From: Fidelibacterota bacterium
GTDB lineage: Bacteria; Fidelibacterota; UBA8477; JABMPR01
Reading direction: 5' to 3'
Assembly: GCA_018650795.1 (NCBI GenBank)
Contig: JABIFG010000104.1
Coordinates: 1 to 64,000 of the forward strand
Length of the DNA stretch: 64,000 bases
This document shows positions 33,544-42,065 of this stretch, piece by piece. The notes under the pieces are model-generated. The model was given only the letters and a program-made list of their open reading frames with translations. It did not search any database and was not told the DNA's origin. Position numbers and translations under genes: made by a program. How positions within the stretch are numbered: position 1 is the stretch's first letter; every line of letters starts with the position of its first letter.

Positions 33544-34758
33544 GTGGATGTTGCCATCATCGGGGGGGGAGCAGCAGGCTATTTTTCAGCCATTTCTATT
33601 AAAGAGAATTTTCCCGATGCCACGGTAGTTATTTTTGAAAAGACTCGTCACCCTCTAGCCAAAGTCAGGATTTCCGGTGGGGGCCGCTGTAATGTTACCA
33701 ATGGCAATACATCTATCAGTGAACTTGCCAAGGCTTATCCCCGTGGTAAAGCCCTCATGAAACAAGCACTGAGAGTATTTAACACCAAGCACACCATGGA
33801 ATGGTTTGAATCCAGAGGTGTGCCCCTCTTTACCCAGGATGACATGCGCGTTTTTCCCGTATCCCAGGATTCAAGTAGCATTGTTGATTGTCTACTGGAC
33901 CAGGCGGAAGACCTGGGTATTGTATGTGAGTTCTGGTCAGGGATTGAGAGGATCTCAAAAATTAGTAATCAGCTAGAGCTACATTTTACCAGACAGGATT
34001 TACCCCCCAGAAATTTTGACAAGGTGATTATAGCAAGTGGTGGGTCACCCCGACCTGAGGGGCTGAAATGGTTGGAAAAGTTAGGTCATGAGACCGTTGA
34101 GCCCGTGCCTTCCCTGTTTACATTTAATATGCCCAATGAATCCATTGTTGAGCTAACAGGTGTTGCAGTAAATCCTGTGTTGGTCAGTATTCCTGGAACC
34201 ACCTTAAAAACCAGAGGGCCACTGCTCATCACACATTGGGGCTTGAGTGGTCCTGTCATTCTGAAGCTTTCGGCTTTCGGAGCCAGAATCTTTAATGAAA
34301 AGGACTATAATTTCGAGCTACTGGTAAACTGGGTGGATCAAACAAATCATGAACTGGTTTTGGATCAACTAAATGCTACTATCACTGGACACTCACGTAA
34401 ACTTTTACCCAATATTCGACCGTTTGGATTACCTGACAGACTGTGGCGTTATCTGATACAAAAAAGCGAGTTATCGTTAACCAAGCAGTGGGGAGAACTT
34501 GGGAATCGAGGAATGAACAAGCTAGCAAGTGTCTTAACTAATGATATGTACTCTGTTTCTGGAAAAACAGGCTTTAAAGATGAATTTGTGACCTGTGGGG
34601 GTGTGAACCTCGAGAGTATTGATGCTAAAACCATGCAAAGCAAGGTCTGTAAAAATCTATATTTTGCCGGGGAAATTCTGGATATAGATGGCATTACGGG
34701 CGGCTATAATTTCCAGGCAGCCTGGACGACTGCATATATTGCAGGAAAGCTTAATTAG
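33544..34758 (+). CDS. HI0933/BaiN family flavoprotein, copy 1
   Basis: FAD-dependent oxidoreductase of the HI0933 family, 404 residues. DVAIIGGGAAGYFSAI at the start is the FAD dinucleotide-binding loop. KVRISGGGRCNVTNGN near residue 42 is the family signature, and FAGEILDIDGITGGYNFQAAWTTAYIAGK closes it. The start is GTG at 33544. Members include bile-acid-related BaiN, but most have no known substrate. A second member lies at 54241-55509 with clear but moderate similarity. This copy follows the pseudouridine synthase gene closely, so they may share a transcript. Confidence 0.9.
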   Translation: MDVAIIGGGAAGYFSAISIKENFPDATVVIFEKTRHPLAKVRISGGGRCNVTNGNTSISELAKAYPRGKALMKQALRVFNTKHTMEWFESRGVPLFTQDDMRVFPVSQDSSSIVDCLLDQAEDLGIVCEFWSGIERISKISNQLELHFTRQDLPPRNFDKVIIASGGSPRPEGLKWLEKLGHETVEPVPSLFTFNMPNESIVELTGVAVNPVLVSIPGTTLKTRGPLLITHWGLSGPVILKLSAFGARIFNEKDYNFELLVNWVDQTNHELVLDQLNATITGHSRKLLPNIRPFGLPDRLWRYLIQKSELSLTKQWGELGNRGMNKLASVLTNDMYSVSGKTGFKDEFVTCGGVNLESIDAKTMQSKVCKNLYFAGEILDIDGITGGYNFQAAWTTAYIAGKLN

Positions 34759-34778
34759 AGTACTACTTTAAGCTCTTC

Positions 34779-34854
34779 TTTCACAACGAACCAAACGAAA
34801 TTCACGAAGACATTTAATGCTATTTCGTAATATTCGTCAAATTCGTTGTAAAAA
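34779..34854. repeat. Gene-free palindromic element with CAACGAA-type arms
   Basis: Left arm 34779-34809 reads inward CAACGAA-CCAA-ACGAA-ATTC-ACGAA. Right arm 34821-34854, on the other strand, reads CAACGAA-TTTG-ACGAA-TATT-ACGAA. The 9-bp spacing of three units is the same as in the arms around the GxxExxY gene at 22705. The arms are separated by about 11 bases and could form a long hairpin. It lies between the flavoprotein and the sulfatase. Confidence 0.75.
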
Positions 34855-34978
34855 TTGTAATAGCACCAGTAAAAAACTAACTTTATTGATAGACACTAAT
34901 TAAGCTGGATCGAAATCTAAGAAGAATCCAAGAATTGGAATAACTGCCAGTTCGGGCAGTATGGTAAAAGGGGTGTCC

Positions 34979-36571
34979 ATGAAAACAACACGCAGAGAAT
35001 TTCTCAAATCCGTTGGGCTGGGTACTACCGCTTTAATGGCACCGAATTTATTCTTGAATTCATGCATGAAAAAAAATCGCCCCAACATCATTTTTATTAT
35101 GAGCGATGATCATGCAGAACGAGCTATTAGTTGTTATGGTAGCAATTTAATTGATACTCCCAATATTGATCGCCTGGCGAACGAGGGAGTTCGCTTTCAA
35201 AACAGCTTTGTGACCAATTCCATCTGTGGTCCCAGTCGAGCCACTCTGCTTACCGGTAAGTATTCACACCTTAATGGAATGTTGGATCATAGCTGCACCT
35301 TTGATGGATCTCAGCCGACCTTTCCGAAAATGCTTCAAAAAGTGGGCTACCACACATCGATTGTAGGAAAGTGGCATCTGAAGACCGAGCCAACCGGGTT
35401 TGACTATTGGAACATTCTCAAAGGTCAGGGTCAATACTACAACCCGGATTTTACTGAGAATGGTGAAAAGAAAAGGTATATCGGCTATACCACTGATATC
35501 ATCACTGACCAGGCCATTGATACACTGAATAATCTAGATAAATCCAAGCCTTTTTGCATGCTCATCCATCATAAGGCACCCCATCGCAACTGGATGCCTA
35601 ACATCAAACATTTAGACGCCTATAATGATGTCGAGATTCCGCTGCCAGACAATTTCCATGATGAATACATCGGCCGTCTAGCGGCAGGTAAAGCTGATAT
35701 GCGGATCGATGATATGTATCTCACTTTTGATATGAAACTACACGGTGAATCAATTGAAGAAGAGACGGGATCCGGTGGCAAAAGATCGTTTGCAGAGAAG
35801 GTCACTGAAACATGGAAAAACACTTATAACCGTCTGACCGAAGAACAAAAAGCCGGTTGGGATACCCATTATGACAAGGTGAATGAGGAATTCAAAACGC
35901 TCAAACTCACTGGCGATGAGCTATTAAATTGGAAATATCAACACTATCTCAAAGATTATTTGCGCTGTATTATGTCTGTGGATGAAAATGTGGGTCGTGT
36001 CCTGGACTATTTGGATCAAGCAGGATTAGCAGAAAATACTATCGTCGTCTACACTTCGGATCAAGGCTTTTATCTCGGTGAGCATGGGTGGTACGACAAG
36101 CGCTTTATGTATGAGGAGTCATTGAGCATGCCGCTGGTGATGCGCTATCCTCAAGAGATTCAGCCTGGGCAGGTTGCAGAGGGTTTGGTTATGAATCTGG
36201 ACTTTGCTTCTACGTTTCTGGATTTTGCTGGTGCCACTATTCCTGATGATATGCAGGGACAATCATTACGGGGTATTGTTAAGGGCCACACACCTGACGA
36301 CTGGCGTGAATCCATTTATTATCATTACTATGAACATCCCCATGGATGGCATAATGTCAGACGACATTATGGTGTTCGGACTGAACGCTATAAGCTGATT
36401 CACTTCTATGAAGAGGAAGACTTCTGGGAACTATTTGATCTGGAGAAAGACCCTTCTGAGATGAACAATGTTTATTCAGATCCTGCTTACAAAAAAATTG
36501 TGCAGGAAACCAAACGAGAATTAATCAGACTACAAAAACTATATGGTGATACGAATATAGACAAAACCTAA
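34979..36571 (+). CDS. Tat-exported sulfatase, type I Cys-class
   Basis: Hydrolyses a sulfate ester outside the cytoplasm. The N-terminus TTRREFLKSVGLG is a twin-arginine signal, and the following LFLNSC could be a lipobox, so it may be a Tat lipoprotein. CGPSRATLLTGK near residue 80 is the sulfatase signature, whose Cys is converted to formylglycine. IIFIMSDDHAERA carries the metal aspartates, and KWHLK and GEHGWYDKR add active-site residues. The ATG at 34979 is chosen because AGGGG sits 6 bases before it; an ATG at 34961 is possible. A hairpin (ACTGCC/GGCAGT) lies at 34943-34960. No sulfatase-maturing enzyme is adjacent. The substrate is unknown, perhaps a marine sulfated glycan. Confidence 0.9.
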   Translation: MKTTRREFLKSVGLGTTALMAPNLFLNSCMKKNRPNIIFIMSDDHAERAISCYGSNLIDTPNIDRLANEGVRFQNSFVTNSICGPSRATLLTGKYSHLNGMLDHSCTFDGSQPTFPKMLQKVGYHTSIVGKWHLKTEPTGFDYWNILKGQGQYYNPDFTENGEKKRYIGYTTDIITDQAIDTLNNLDKSKPFCMLIHHKAPHRNWMPNIKHLDAYNDVEIPLPDNFHDEYIGRLAAGKADMRIDDMYLTFDMKLHGESIEEETGSGGKRSFAEKVTETWKNTYNRLTEEQKAGWDTHYDKVNEEFKTLKLTGDELLNWKYQHYLKDYLRCIMSVDENVGRVLDYLDQAGLAENTIVVYTSDQGFYLGEHGWYDKRFMYEESLSMPLVMRYPQEIQPGQVAEGLVMNLDFASTFLDFAGATIPDDMQGQSLRGIVKGHTPDDWRESIYYHYYEHPHGWHNVRRHYGVRTERYKLIHFYEEEDFWELFDLEKDPSEMNNVYSDPAYKKIVQETKRELIRLQKLYGDTNIDKT

Positions 36572-36585
36572 GTGGGACGTTCCCT

Positions 36586-37527
36586 TTAGAATCGTTTGGT
36601 ATAGGCATGGCAATAGGGTGTACCGCCTGACTTGATATAATAGTCCTGATGATATTCTTCACCATTGTAAAACTCCACGGCAGGTGTGAGAGCCGTAGCG
36701 ATATCTAGCCCCTTATCCTCAAGCAGTTTAATCAGTTTTTTAGCAGTGGCTTTCTGATCCTCAGATAGATAAAAAATCTCTGATCTGTATTGGTTGCCGA
36801 GATCTGGTCCCTGACCATCTACCTGCGTGGGGTCATGAGTCTCAAAAAATATTCTGGTAAGGGTTTCGTAGCTGACTTTTGCAGGGTCAAATACGACTTC
36901 CACCGCCTCTGCGTGACCGGTGGTTCCGGTACAGACCTGCTTGTAGGTGGGATTGGGGAGGAAGCCTCCAGTATAACCAACACTGGTGGAAATAACGCCA
37001 TCCACTTGTTGAATATGATATTCTACGCCCCAAAAACAACCAGAAGCAAAAACAGCTTTTTCCATATTTATCTCCACGGGTTCAAAATTTAAGGAAATTG
37101 AATTTACACAATGGCGAGTATTCTTTGAGGTAAAGCCTTCTCCCAAAAAGACATGTCCGAGATGACCATCACAATTGGCACATAGAATTTCTGTTCTGCT
37201 CCCATCGGCATCAGTGACCCGCTTTACTGCACCAGGAATTTCATCATCAAAGCTGGGCCAGCCACACTGGGCATCAAATTTATCGTTTGATCGATAGAGA
37301 GGCGCGTCACACTGTTTGCACGTATAGGTTCCCCTGGCATCGTGGTGCTCGAATTTTCCACTATAGGGTCTTTCTGTGCCCTTCTTGAGAATCACCTGCT
37401 GTTCTTCAGGGGATAATTTATTGTATTTCATAGGCTCCTGCGCTTGATTGCAATTAAAGAACACCAAAGTTAAACTAAGGATGGAAATAGATTTTGAAAT
37501 CTGTTTTGGAAACCATTTTTGTCTCAT
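36586..37527 (-). CDS. msrBA: Exported methionine sulfoxide reductase MsrB-MsrA fusion lipoprotein
   Basis: Repairs oxidised methionine of both stereochemistries. From the ATG at 37527 (AAAGGAG 5 bases upstream) the protein has 313 residues. It begins with a signal and lipobox ending VFFNC, so it is probably anchored in the envelope. MsrB comes first: zinc pairs CKQC and CANC, then the catalytic Cys in RHCVNS near 140. MsrA follows with GCFWGVEYH near 160 and GYTGG. Order B-A is the reverse of the common PilB-type A-B. The longer frame to 37641 adds residues without signal character. It converges on the sulfatase, with stops 14 bp apart. Confidence 0.93.
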   Translation of the reverse strand: MRQKWFPKQISKSISILSLTLVFFNCNQAQEPMKYNKLSPEEQQVILKKGTERPYSGKFEHHDARGTYTCKQCDAPLYRSNDKFDAQCGWPSFDDEIPGAVKRVTDADGSRTEILCANCDGHLGHVFLGEGFTSKNTRHCVNSISLNFEPVEINMEKAVFASGCFWGVEYHIQQVDGVISTSVGYTGGFLPNPTYKQVCTGTTGHAEAVEVVFDPAKVSYETLTRIFFETHDPTQVDGQGPDLGNQYRSEIFYLSEDQKATAKKLIKLLEDKGLDIATALTPAVEFYNGEEYHQDYYIKSGGTPYCHAYTKRF

Positions 37528-37674
37528 CAATACTCCTTTAGACCTTAGATTAGTGAATATACTATATGACCAACGAATTATGACAATATTTGTTCCATAT
37601 GGTTTATCTTCTCGACGGAAGAATTCGATTCTTACTACCAACTATTTAGACATTGTGATTGAGGAAGAGACGTT

Positions 37675-38295
37675 ATGAATCTCGATAAATTAAAGCAGGC
37701 AGAAGCAAAATTTTTCAATATGTATCCTGGGGGTTTTGAGCACCCTGAGATGGTCGCTATTGGCAAAAAGCATAAGATGAATAAGATGATTACCGCTGTT
37801 CAAGAGGAATTTTCAGAGGATCAATTTGAAAACCCCAGATCCATAGTTCAGACTATGAGCAAAATGATAAGCCGCTCATCCATGGTGAGCCTCTTCGAAA
37901 AACCGAAATTCAGAGATTTTATAAATAGCCTTCATAATCAACATGAGACTATTTTGGCCCACGGATTGAAAGAGATGTTGCACGGAAATCAGGAGCAGGG
38001 ATTCAATATGATGCTGGATGTGCTTATCACTGGGAAAATGGCAAAGTGGTCACTCATCTCAGCGTTGCCCGTCTATCATAAACCATTTGAGGAAGTTTTT
38101 GTTAAGCCTACCACGGCTAAAGGTGTGATCCAACAGTTTGAATTGGAATCCCTGGTTTATAAGCCGCGTCCGAGCTGGGAATTTTACAAGGAATTTCGCT
38201 CAATAATCAATGAGATGAAGTCTAAAGTAGATAGTAGGTTGGCACCTAATAATGCTGCTTTTACTGGGTTTTTAATGATGAGTCTGAATCAATAG
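37675..38295 (+). CDS. Conserved-looking hypothetical protein, helical
   Basis: A 206-residue soluble protein of unknown family. It is rich in predicted helices, Met and Lys, with segments such as MYPGGFEHPEMVAIGKKHKM near the start and KPRPSWEFYKEFRSIINEMKSK near the end. It has no signal peptide or membrane segment. GAGGAAGAG precedes the ATG, so expression is well supported. The following small gene starts 12 bp downstream and probably belongs with it. Nothing in the neighbourhood reveals a role. Confidence 0.75.
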   Translation: MNLDKLKQAEAKFFNMYPGGFEHPEMVAIGKKHKMNKMITAVQEEFSEDQFENPRSIVQTMSKMISRSSMVSLFEKPKFRDFINSLHNQHETILAHGLKEMLHGNQEQGFNMMLDVLITGKMAKWSLISALPVYHKPFEEVFVKPTTAKGVIQQFELESLVYKPRPSWEFYKEFRSIINEMKSKVDSRLAPNNAAFTGFLMMSLNQ

Positions 38296-38306
38296 TATGT
38301 GGAACT

Positions 38307-38534
38307 ATGCCCGATAATGAATCTCTAGCCAAGCATCCCTTTTCGTATCAGAGGAGCAAGGATGGTGTGGTCAGAATATTTAGGTCCAACCATCTTGCCA
38401 CCACTTTGCGGGAGAAGTCGGCCCTGCGTTTTCTTTCAAAGATTAGTTTTGCCAACGAGGAGAACTCCCAACTGATCATGGCCAAAGCTACAGGTCAGTA
38501 CAAGTTTGGGAATGAGAACGATCGGCGAGAGTGA
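38307..38534 (+). CDS. Small hypothetical protein
   Basis: A 75-residue frame beginning MPDNESLAKHPF, basic in the middle (YQRSKDGVVRIFRSNHLATT) with REKSALRFLSKI after it. It follows the previous gene by 12 bp in the same orientation and ends before a strong terminator, and its composition is protein-like. It could be a small nucleic-acid-binding protein, given the Arg/Lys/His content, but no family is recognised. Confidence 0.6.
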   Translation: MPDNESLAKHPFSYQRSKDGVVRIFRSNHLATTLREKSALRFLSKISFANEENSQLIMAKATGQYKFGNENDRRE

Positions 38535-38609
38535 ACGAAAAAAAACCACACGGAAGCAGCGGTTTTCTCTCGTCACGTGAAAGTGACCATCACCAAATTT
38601 TGAAGCATT

Positions 38610-38638
38610 AAAAAACCGCTCGGATAGAGCGGTTTTTT
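38610..38638. terminator. Bidirectional intrinsic terminator
   Basis: Arms AAAAAACCGCTC and GAGCGGTTTTTT with a 5-base loop. It has A-run and T-run on either side, so it can stop transcription from both the 38307 gene (+) and the 38688 gene (-). A weaker similar hairpin (AACCAC...GCGGTT) lies at about 38545-38567. Confidence 0.9.
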
Positions 38639-38687
38639 CTAGCGCGACCCCGAAATGGTCTTGCGTTAGTGGAAGCCTTTACCTGTA

Positions 38688-39548
38688 TTAGTCAAATTTA
38701 ATTTCAATACTTATCTCTTCGCCTTTTTTGTGTATGTCTTCAGGACTGAGATTGGAGTGACCCATATAGGCCTGGAGACATTTTTCCCCAACATCTCCTT
38801 TTATCTCATCACCATTGACAAAAAATTTGCCCTCTTTTATAGAGATAGATTCAATTTTTTGAGGAGGTGTAACACCAGCATCTTCTAAAATATCCTGGAA
38901 AACTTCCTCGAGATTTTCAAGCTCAATGACTTTTATTAATGAAGAGTAATGCTCTCTTTTGAAAAGTGCCCGATCCGACTCCAGGGCCTCCAGATCGATA
39001 AGAATAGCCTCCAAACCAGCTAGTTTTTCAGAATCAGCCAGCTCAAATGATTGCATTTTAAATTCCAGTTCCTCCATGCGTGGGTGTAGTGCCTCAAGTT
39101 CAGCGAATTCCGTAGCATCTTCTAAATAGTTCTGATACTTGTGAAATTTATTAGGTGAAACATCCTTATCATTGTCAACGACCTTGATGATGGCCTGAGT
39201 CATGGGATCAAAATCAATGACAATTTTATTTTTCCTGAAGAATCCAGATTTTTTAATTACGATTCGAGCAGCTTTTCTTTCATGCCGTGGCATTTTGTGG
39301 ACAAATACTTTTTTTAGGGCTGAATCTCCGAGAACCTCAAAATTCCCCTCATGTGACCAGAGAAAATGGTCCTGAAGAGAATCTCCTAGAAACTCAATAT
39401 TTATTTTATGATCCACCAGGATTTCCTTTTTTAAGGAATCTCCATCATGGCCCATTTTGTGGACGATGACCTGTTTGGTCTGTGCTAGTACAAGGGAAGC
39501 GCTAAATGTTAAAATCAGTAGAGTGACGAATTTGCTTTTTGAAAACAT
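38688..39548 (-). CDS. Secreted hypothetical protein, longer tandem paralogue
   Basis: A 286-residue protein with a signal peptide (KFVTLLILTFSASLVLAQ). The mature N-terminal half has repeats of the type VHKMGHDGDSL and VHKMPRHERKAARIVIKKSGFFRKNKIVID. The C-terminal half is acidic and helical (LEALHPRMEELEFKMQSF), ending in a sheet-like domain IKEGKFFVNGDEIKG. The first 110 or so residues are paralogous to the 39598-39993 product, and the region upstream of the gene is duplicated as well. Function unknown. The neighbouring LytS/LytTR genes suggest it is a regulated envelope protein. Confidence 0.8.
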   Translation of the reverse strand: MFSKSKFVTLLILTFSASLVLAQTKQVIVHKMGHDGDSLKKEILVDHKINIEFLGDSLQDHFLWSHEGNFEVLGDSALKKVFVHKMPRHERKAARIVIKKSGFFRKNKIVIDFDPMTQAIIKVVDNDKDVSPNKFHKYQNYLEDATEFAELEALHPRMEELEFKMQSFELADSEKLAGLEAILIDLEALESDRALFKREHYSSLIKVIELENLEEVFQDILEDAGVTPPQKIESISIKEGKFFVNGDEIKGDVGEKCLQAYMGHSNLSPEDIHKKGEEISIEIKFD

Positions 39549-39597
39549 GTTGATGATGCTCCTTATTTATTTCTGGCTCAAATCTAATACAGCCAGT

Positions 39598-39993
39598 TCA
39601 TACAATTAGATTTTGGCACGAGTGAACCATTTTTGGTTGCGAATGGGGGATATGGGGTAAATCAGGCTTTGCGATATCAATTTGTAAATTCATGACCTCG
39701 AGTGGATATTTGAAAGCCTTGACAATTCTAGCTTCCTTTAAAAGACCAGATTTTTCCAGCAGAACTCGAGCCACTTTTTTACCTTGTAAACGTGCTTTAT
39801 GGATAAGAATTTCAGGAAACGTTGATTCTTTGAGAATCTCAATGTGACCTCCATTGGAACAGATGAAACGGTCATGCTGAGAATCTTCATCAAGAATTAC
39901 CTGATGGATATTAACCCTTTTGGGCTGTGCCAGCGTCCAGGAGGCGCCGAGTGTTAATAATAGAAGAAAAATTACTTTGTTTTTTGAATACAT
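39598..39993 (-). CDS. Secreted hypothetical protein, truncated tandem paralogue
   Basis: A 131-residue protein with a signal peptide (VIFLLLLTLGASWTLAQ). It matches the longer neighbour through QPKRVNIHQVI, HDRFICSNGGHIEILKES, EILIHKARLQGKKVARVLLEKSGLLKEARIVKAF, then loses homology. The last 20 or so codons run into a copy of the upstream box of the next gene, so the 3' part seems to have been lost in the tandem duplication and the C-terminus is an accident of the repeat. It may be a decaying gene or a short functional variant. Confidence 0.7.
   Translation of the reverse strand: MYSKNKVIFLLLLTLGASWTLAQPKRVNIHQVILDEDSQHDRFICSNGGHIEILKESTFPEILIHKARLQGKKVARVLLEKSGLLKEARIVKAFKYPLEVMNLQIDIAKPDLPHIPHSQPKMVHSCQNLIV
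39611..39640. promoter_or_regulatory. Candidate operator, copy 2 of the 20-bp-period box
   Basis: TTTTGGCACGAGTG then TTTTGGTTGC repeats TTTTGG exactly 20 bp apart, about two DNA turns. It lies about 60 bases before the start of the 38688-39548 gene (read on the minus strand), inside the end of the 39598 gene. A LytTR-type regulator binding as a dimer to direct repeats is a plausible reader. Confidence 0.5.
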
Positions 39994-40050
39994 CTGATGA
40001 TTCTCCTCTTTTCTGGCTCAATACTAACACTTTGTATCCCAAGAATTAAA

Positions 40051-40080
40051 ATTTGGCATGAGTGGACAAAATTTGGGTGC
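40051..40080. promoter_or_regulatory. Candidate operator, copy 1 of the 20-bp-period box
   Basis: ATTTGGCATGAGTG followed by ATTTGGGTGC: direct repeats of ATTTGG 20 bp apart, matching copy 2 in most positions. It sits between the divergent 39598 gene and the LytS gene, so it could control both. Confidence 0.5.
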
Positions 40081-40202
40081 AAACGGAAGATGAGCAGTAA
40101 TAAAGGGTTTGTGACAGCTTATCATGGATTCATGCCATGGAGTCTGCACATTAGAGCCTTTATAGTCGAAGATGTGATGAAAAAATATATATTCCTTCCA
40201 CG

Positions 40203-41273
40203 ATGAATCGAAAATGGATAGAACCACTGCTCCTTTTAATCCTGTTTGGGTTAATTTATTTCACTCCCATTGGGATGGCAAAACTACCAGTTTTTTCAGG
40301 GCAGTTTAATAATCTTGATGGCAGCCTCTATTCTGTACGTTTGATGGATGTGGTCATCTCAGCCTTTTTAATCCTTTTTGCTTCCAGGTACTTGATCCCT
40401 AACCAGCTCGACAGAAGATCAATTTTGAAGATTGTGATTGCCTTCGGAACTGTTCTTCTAGCATGTTCAGTCATTGAATATGGTTGGGATGCGCTTACAC
40501 TTCGGGTATTCAATCTTCCAACAGCTGCTGGAGAAGTCTCAGATAAAATGCTACTGTATACCCGCAGAGAGACGTTGAATCTTACTATTCTCTCTGGGAA
40601 CTTAATTGTTTTGACGGCTGGTATATTTTATGGTCTGGCGCGGGATCGTAATTCCCAAATTCGAAGACACGAGAGACTGGAACTTAAGAATCTAGAAGCA
40701 GAGGTCAAATATCTGAGATCCCAACTCAACCCGCATTTCCTTTTTAATTCTCTGAATAACATTTACGCCATAACGCAAAGAAATGATGATCAGGAGGGGA
40801 GTGATGCTCTTTTAAGACTCTCCGGTCTGATGCGGTATATGCTCTATGATAGTGCTGGAGACAGCATCGGTTTACATCAGGAAATTGAGCATCTCCAAAA
40901 TTTTAAGGATCTCATGTTGCTAAAATACAAACGGGATGATCCCCCTTTTGTTGATATTCAAATTGAGGGGGAACCTGAGAATTTTCGTGTGGCACCACTA
41001 ATCCTTTTACCCTTTGTGGAAAATGCATTTAAACATGGAATTGATAATCATGGTAAGGGATATATCAAGATGAAGCTGGTTGCTGCTCGTGATGTGATTG
41101 AATTTTCGATTAATAATTCACGATTTCCGGATCGAGTCGCATCTCAAGAGCACAAAGGAATAGGCCTGGAAAATGTGACGCGACGGTTAGAACACCTATA
41201 TCCTGAGAAACACACCTTAGAGATTAGTATGACTGAGGAGGAGTATCAGGTACTTATGAGGATATCATTGTGA
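40203..41273 (+). CDS. LytS-family sensor histidine kinase
   Basis: Membrane sensor kinase of 356 residues. About four hydrophobic segments fill the first 150 residues (for example LLLILFGLIYFTPIGMAKL). The His_kinase domain has YLRSQLNPHFLFNSLNNIYAI, where the His of NPHF is the phosphorylation site. The ATPase part has LPFVENAFKHGID and KGIGLENVTRRLEHLYP. The family often senses envelope or small-molecule signals. It overlaps the regulator gene by 4 bp, so they form a two-gene unit. Confidence 0.92.
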   Translation: MNRKWIEPLLLLILFGLIYFTPIGMAKLPVFSGQFNNLDGSLYSVRLMDVVISAFLILFASRYLIPNQLDRRSILKIVIAFGTVLLACSVIEYGWDALTLRVFNLPTAAGEVSDKMLLYTRRETLNLTILSGNLIVLTAGIFYGLARDRNSQIRRHERLELKNLEAEVKYLRSQLNPHFLFNSLNNIYAITQRNDDQEGSDALLRLSGLMRYMLYDSAGDSIGLHQEIEHLQNFKDLMLLKYKRDDPPFVDIQIEGEPENFRVAPLILLPFVENAFKHGIDNHGKGYIKMKLVAARDVIEFSINNSRFPDRVASQEHKGIGLENVTRRLEHLYPEKHTLEISMTEEEYQVLMRISL

Positions 41274-41995
41274 CGAATACTCTGTGTTGTGTTATTGTTG
41301 ATGATGAGCAGGGAGCCATTGAGGTTCTCAGTTCATTTGTAAACAAAGTGAGCTGGCTGGAATTGGGTGCCTCCTTTACGGATCCGCTTGAAGCACTGAA
41401 TTATCTGTCAAATGAGCAGGTCGATCTAGTTTTCATGGATATAAATATGCCGGATCTGGACGGCATGCAGCTCGCAAAATTGGTCCAGAAGATGGGAGTG
41501 GAAATTGTTTTTTGCACAGCCTATCCTGAACATGCTGTCGAGAGCTATGAAGTTCAGGCTTTGGATTACTTATTAAAACCGATTCCATTTGAACGGTTTT
41601 TAGCTGCCGCGAATCGAGCTCAAAGCCAAAGGTATCCTGCGGAAACCAACCAGTCCCCAGAATCTATAGAGCAGGGGCATTCACAAATATTTATTAAGAG
41701 TGGTGCCCAGATACATCAGGTCGATTCAGATAAGATCAGTTTTATTAAGAAGGATGGGCACTACATCATCTTCAAGATTAATGGCAAGGAGCTTTTATCT
41801 CGTATGACCTTCAGTCAGCTGCTAGAGCTTCTCCCCACCAAAGATTTCGTTCAGGTTCATCGTTCGTATGTGGTTGCCGTGAAAAAAATTGAAGTCATTC
41901 AAAAACAATTCATTCAAATCGAAAGCAAAGAAATTCCAATTGGAGATTCTTTTAAAAAAGAATTCTTCCAGCGAGTCAATTTTATTGGGAATTGA
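41270..41995 (+). CDS. LytTR-family response regulator
   Basis: Response regulator of 241 residues, starting with GTG at 41270. The receiver domain has acidic IVDDEQGA near residue 9, the phospho-acceptor Asp in VDLVFMDINMPDLDG near 55, and CTAYPEHAVESYEVQALDYLLKP near 85-110. The C-terminal half is a LytTR DNA-binding domain: KISFIKKDGHYIIFKING, FVQVHRSYVVAVKKIE. LytTR proteins bind direct repeats about two turns apart, which matches the box found upstream of this unit. The terminator follows 25 bp later. Confidence 0.93.
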   Translation: MTNTLCCVIVDDEQGAIEVLSSFVNKVSWLELGASFTDPLEALNYLSNEQVDLVFMDINMPDLDGMQLAKLVQKMGVEIVFCTAYPEHAVESYEVQALDYLLKPIPFERFLAAANRAQSQRYPAETNQSPESIEQGHSQIFIKSGAQIHQVDSDKISFIKKDGHYIIFKINGKELLSRMTFSQLLELLPTKDFVQVHRSYVVAVKKIEVIQKQFIQIESKEIPIGDSFKKEFFQRVNFIGN

Positions 41996-42020
41996 GGATA
42001 GCTCAAAAGCTTGATAAACA

Positions 42021-42047
42021 AAAAAGGCTCCCAGAAGGAGCCTTTTT
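42021..42047. terminator. Bidirectional intrinsic terminator
   Basis: Perfect arms AAAAAGGCTCC and GGAGCCTTTTT around CAGAA. It serves the LytTR gene (+) and, from the other side, the LPP20-like gene (-). Confidence 0.92.
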
Positions 42048-42065
42048 AATTAGATGTTTAAGAAT

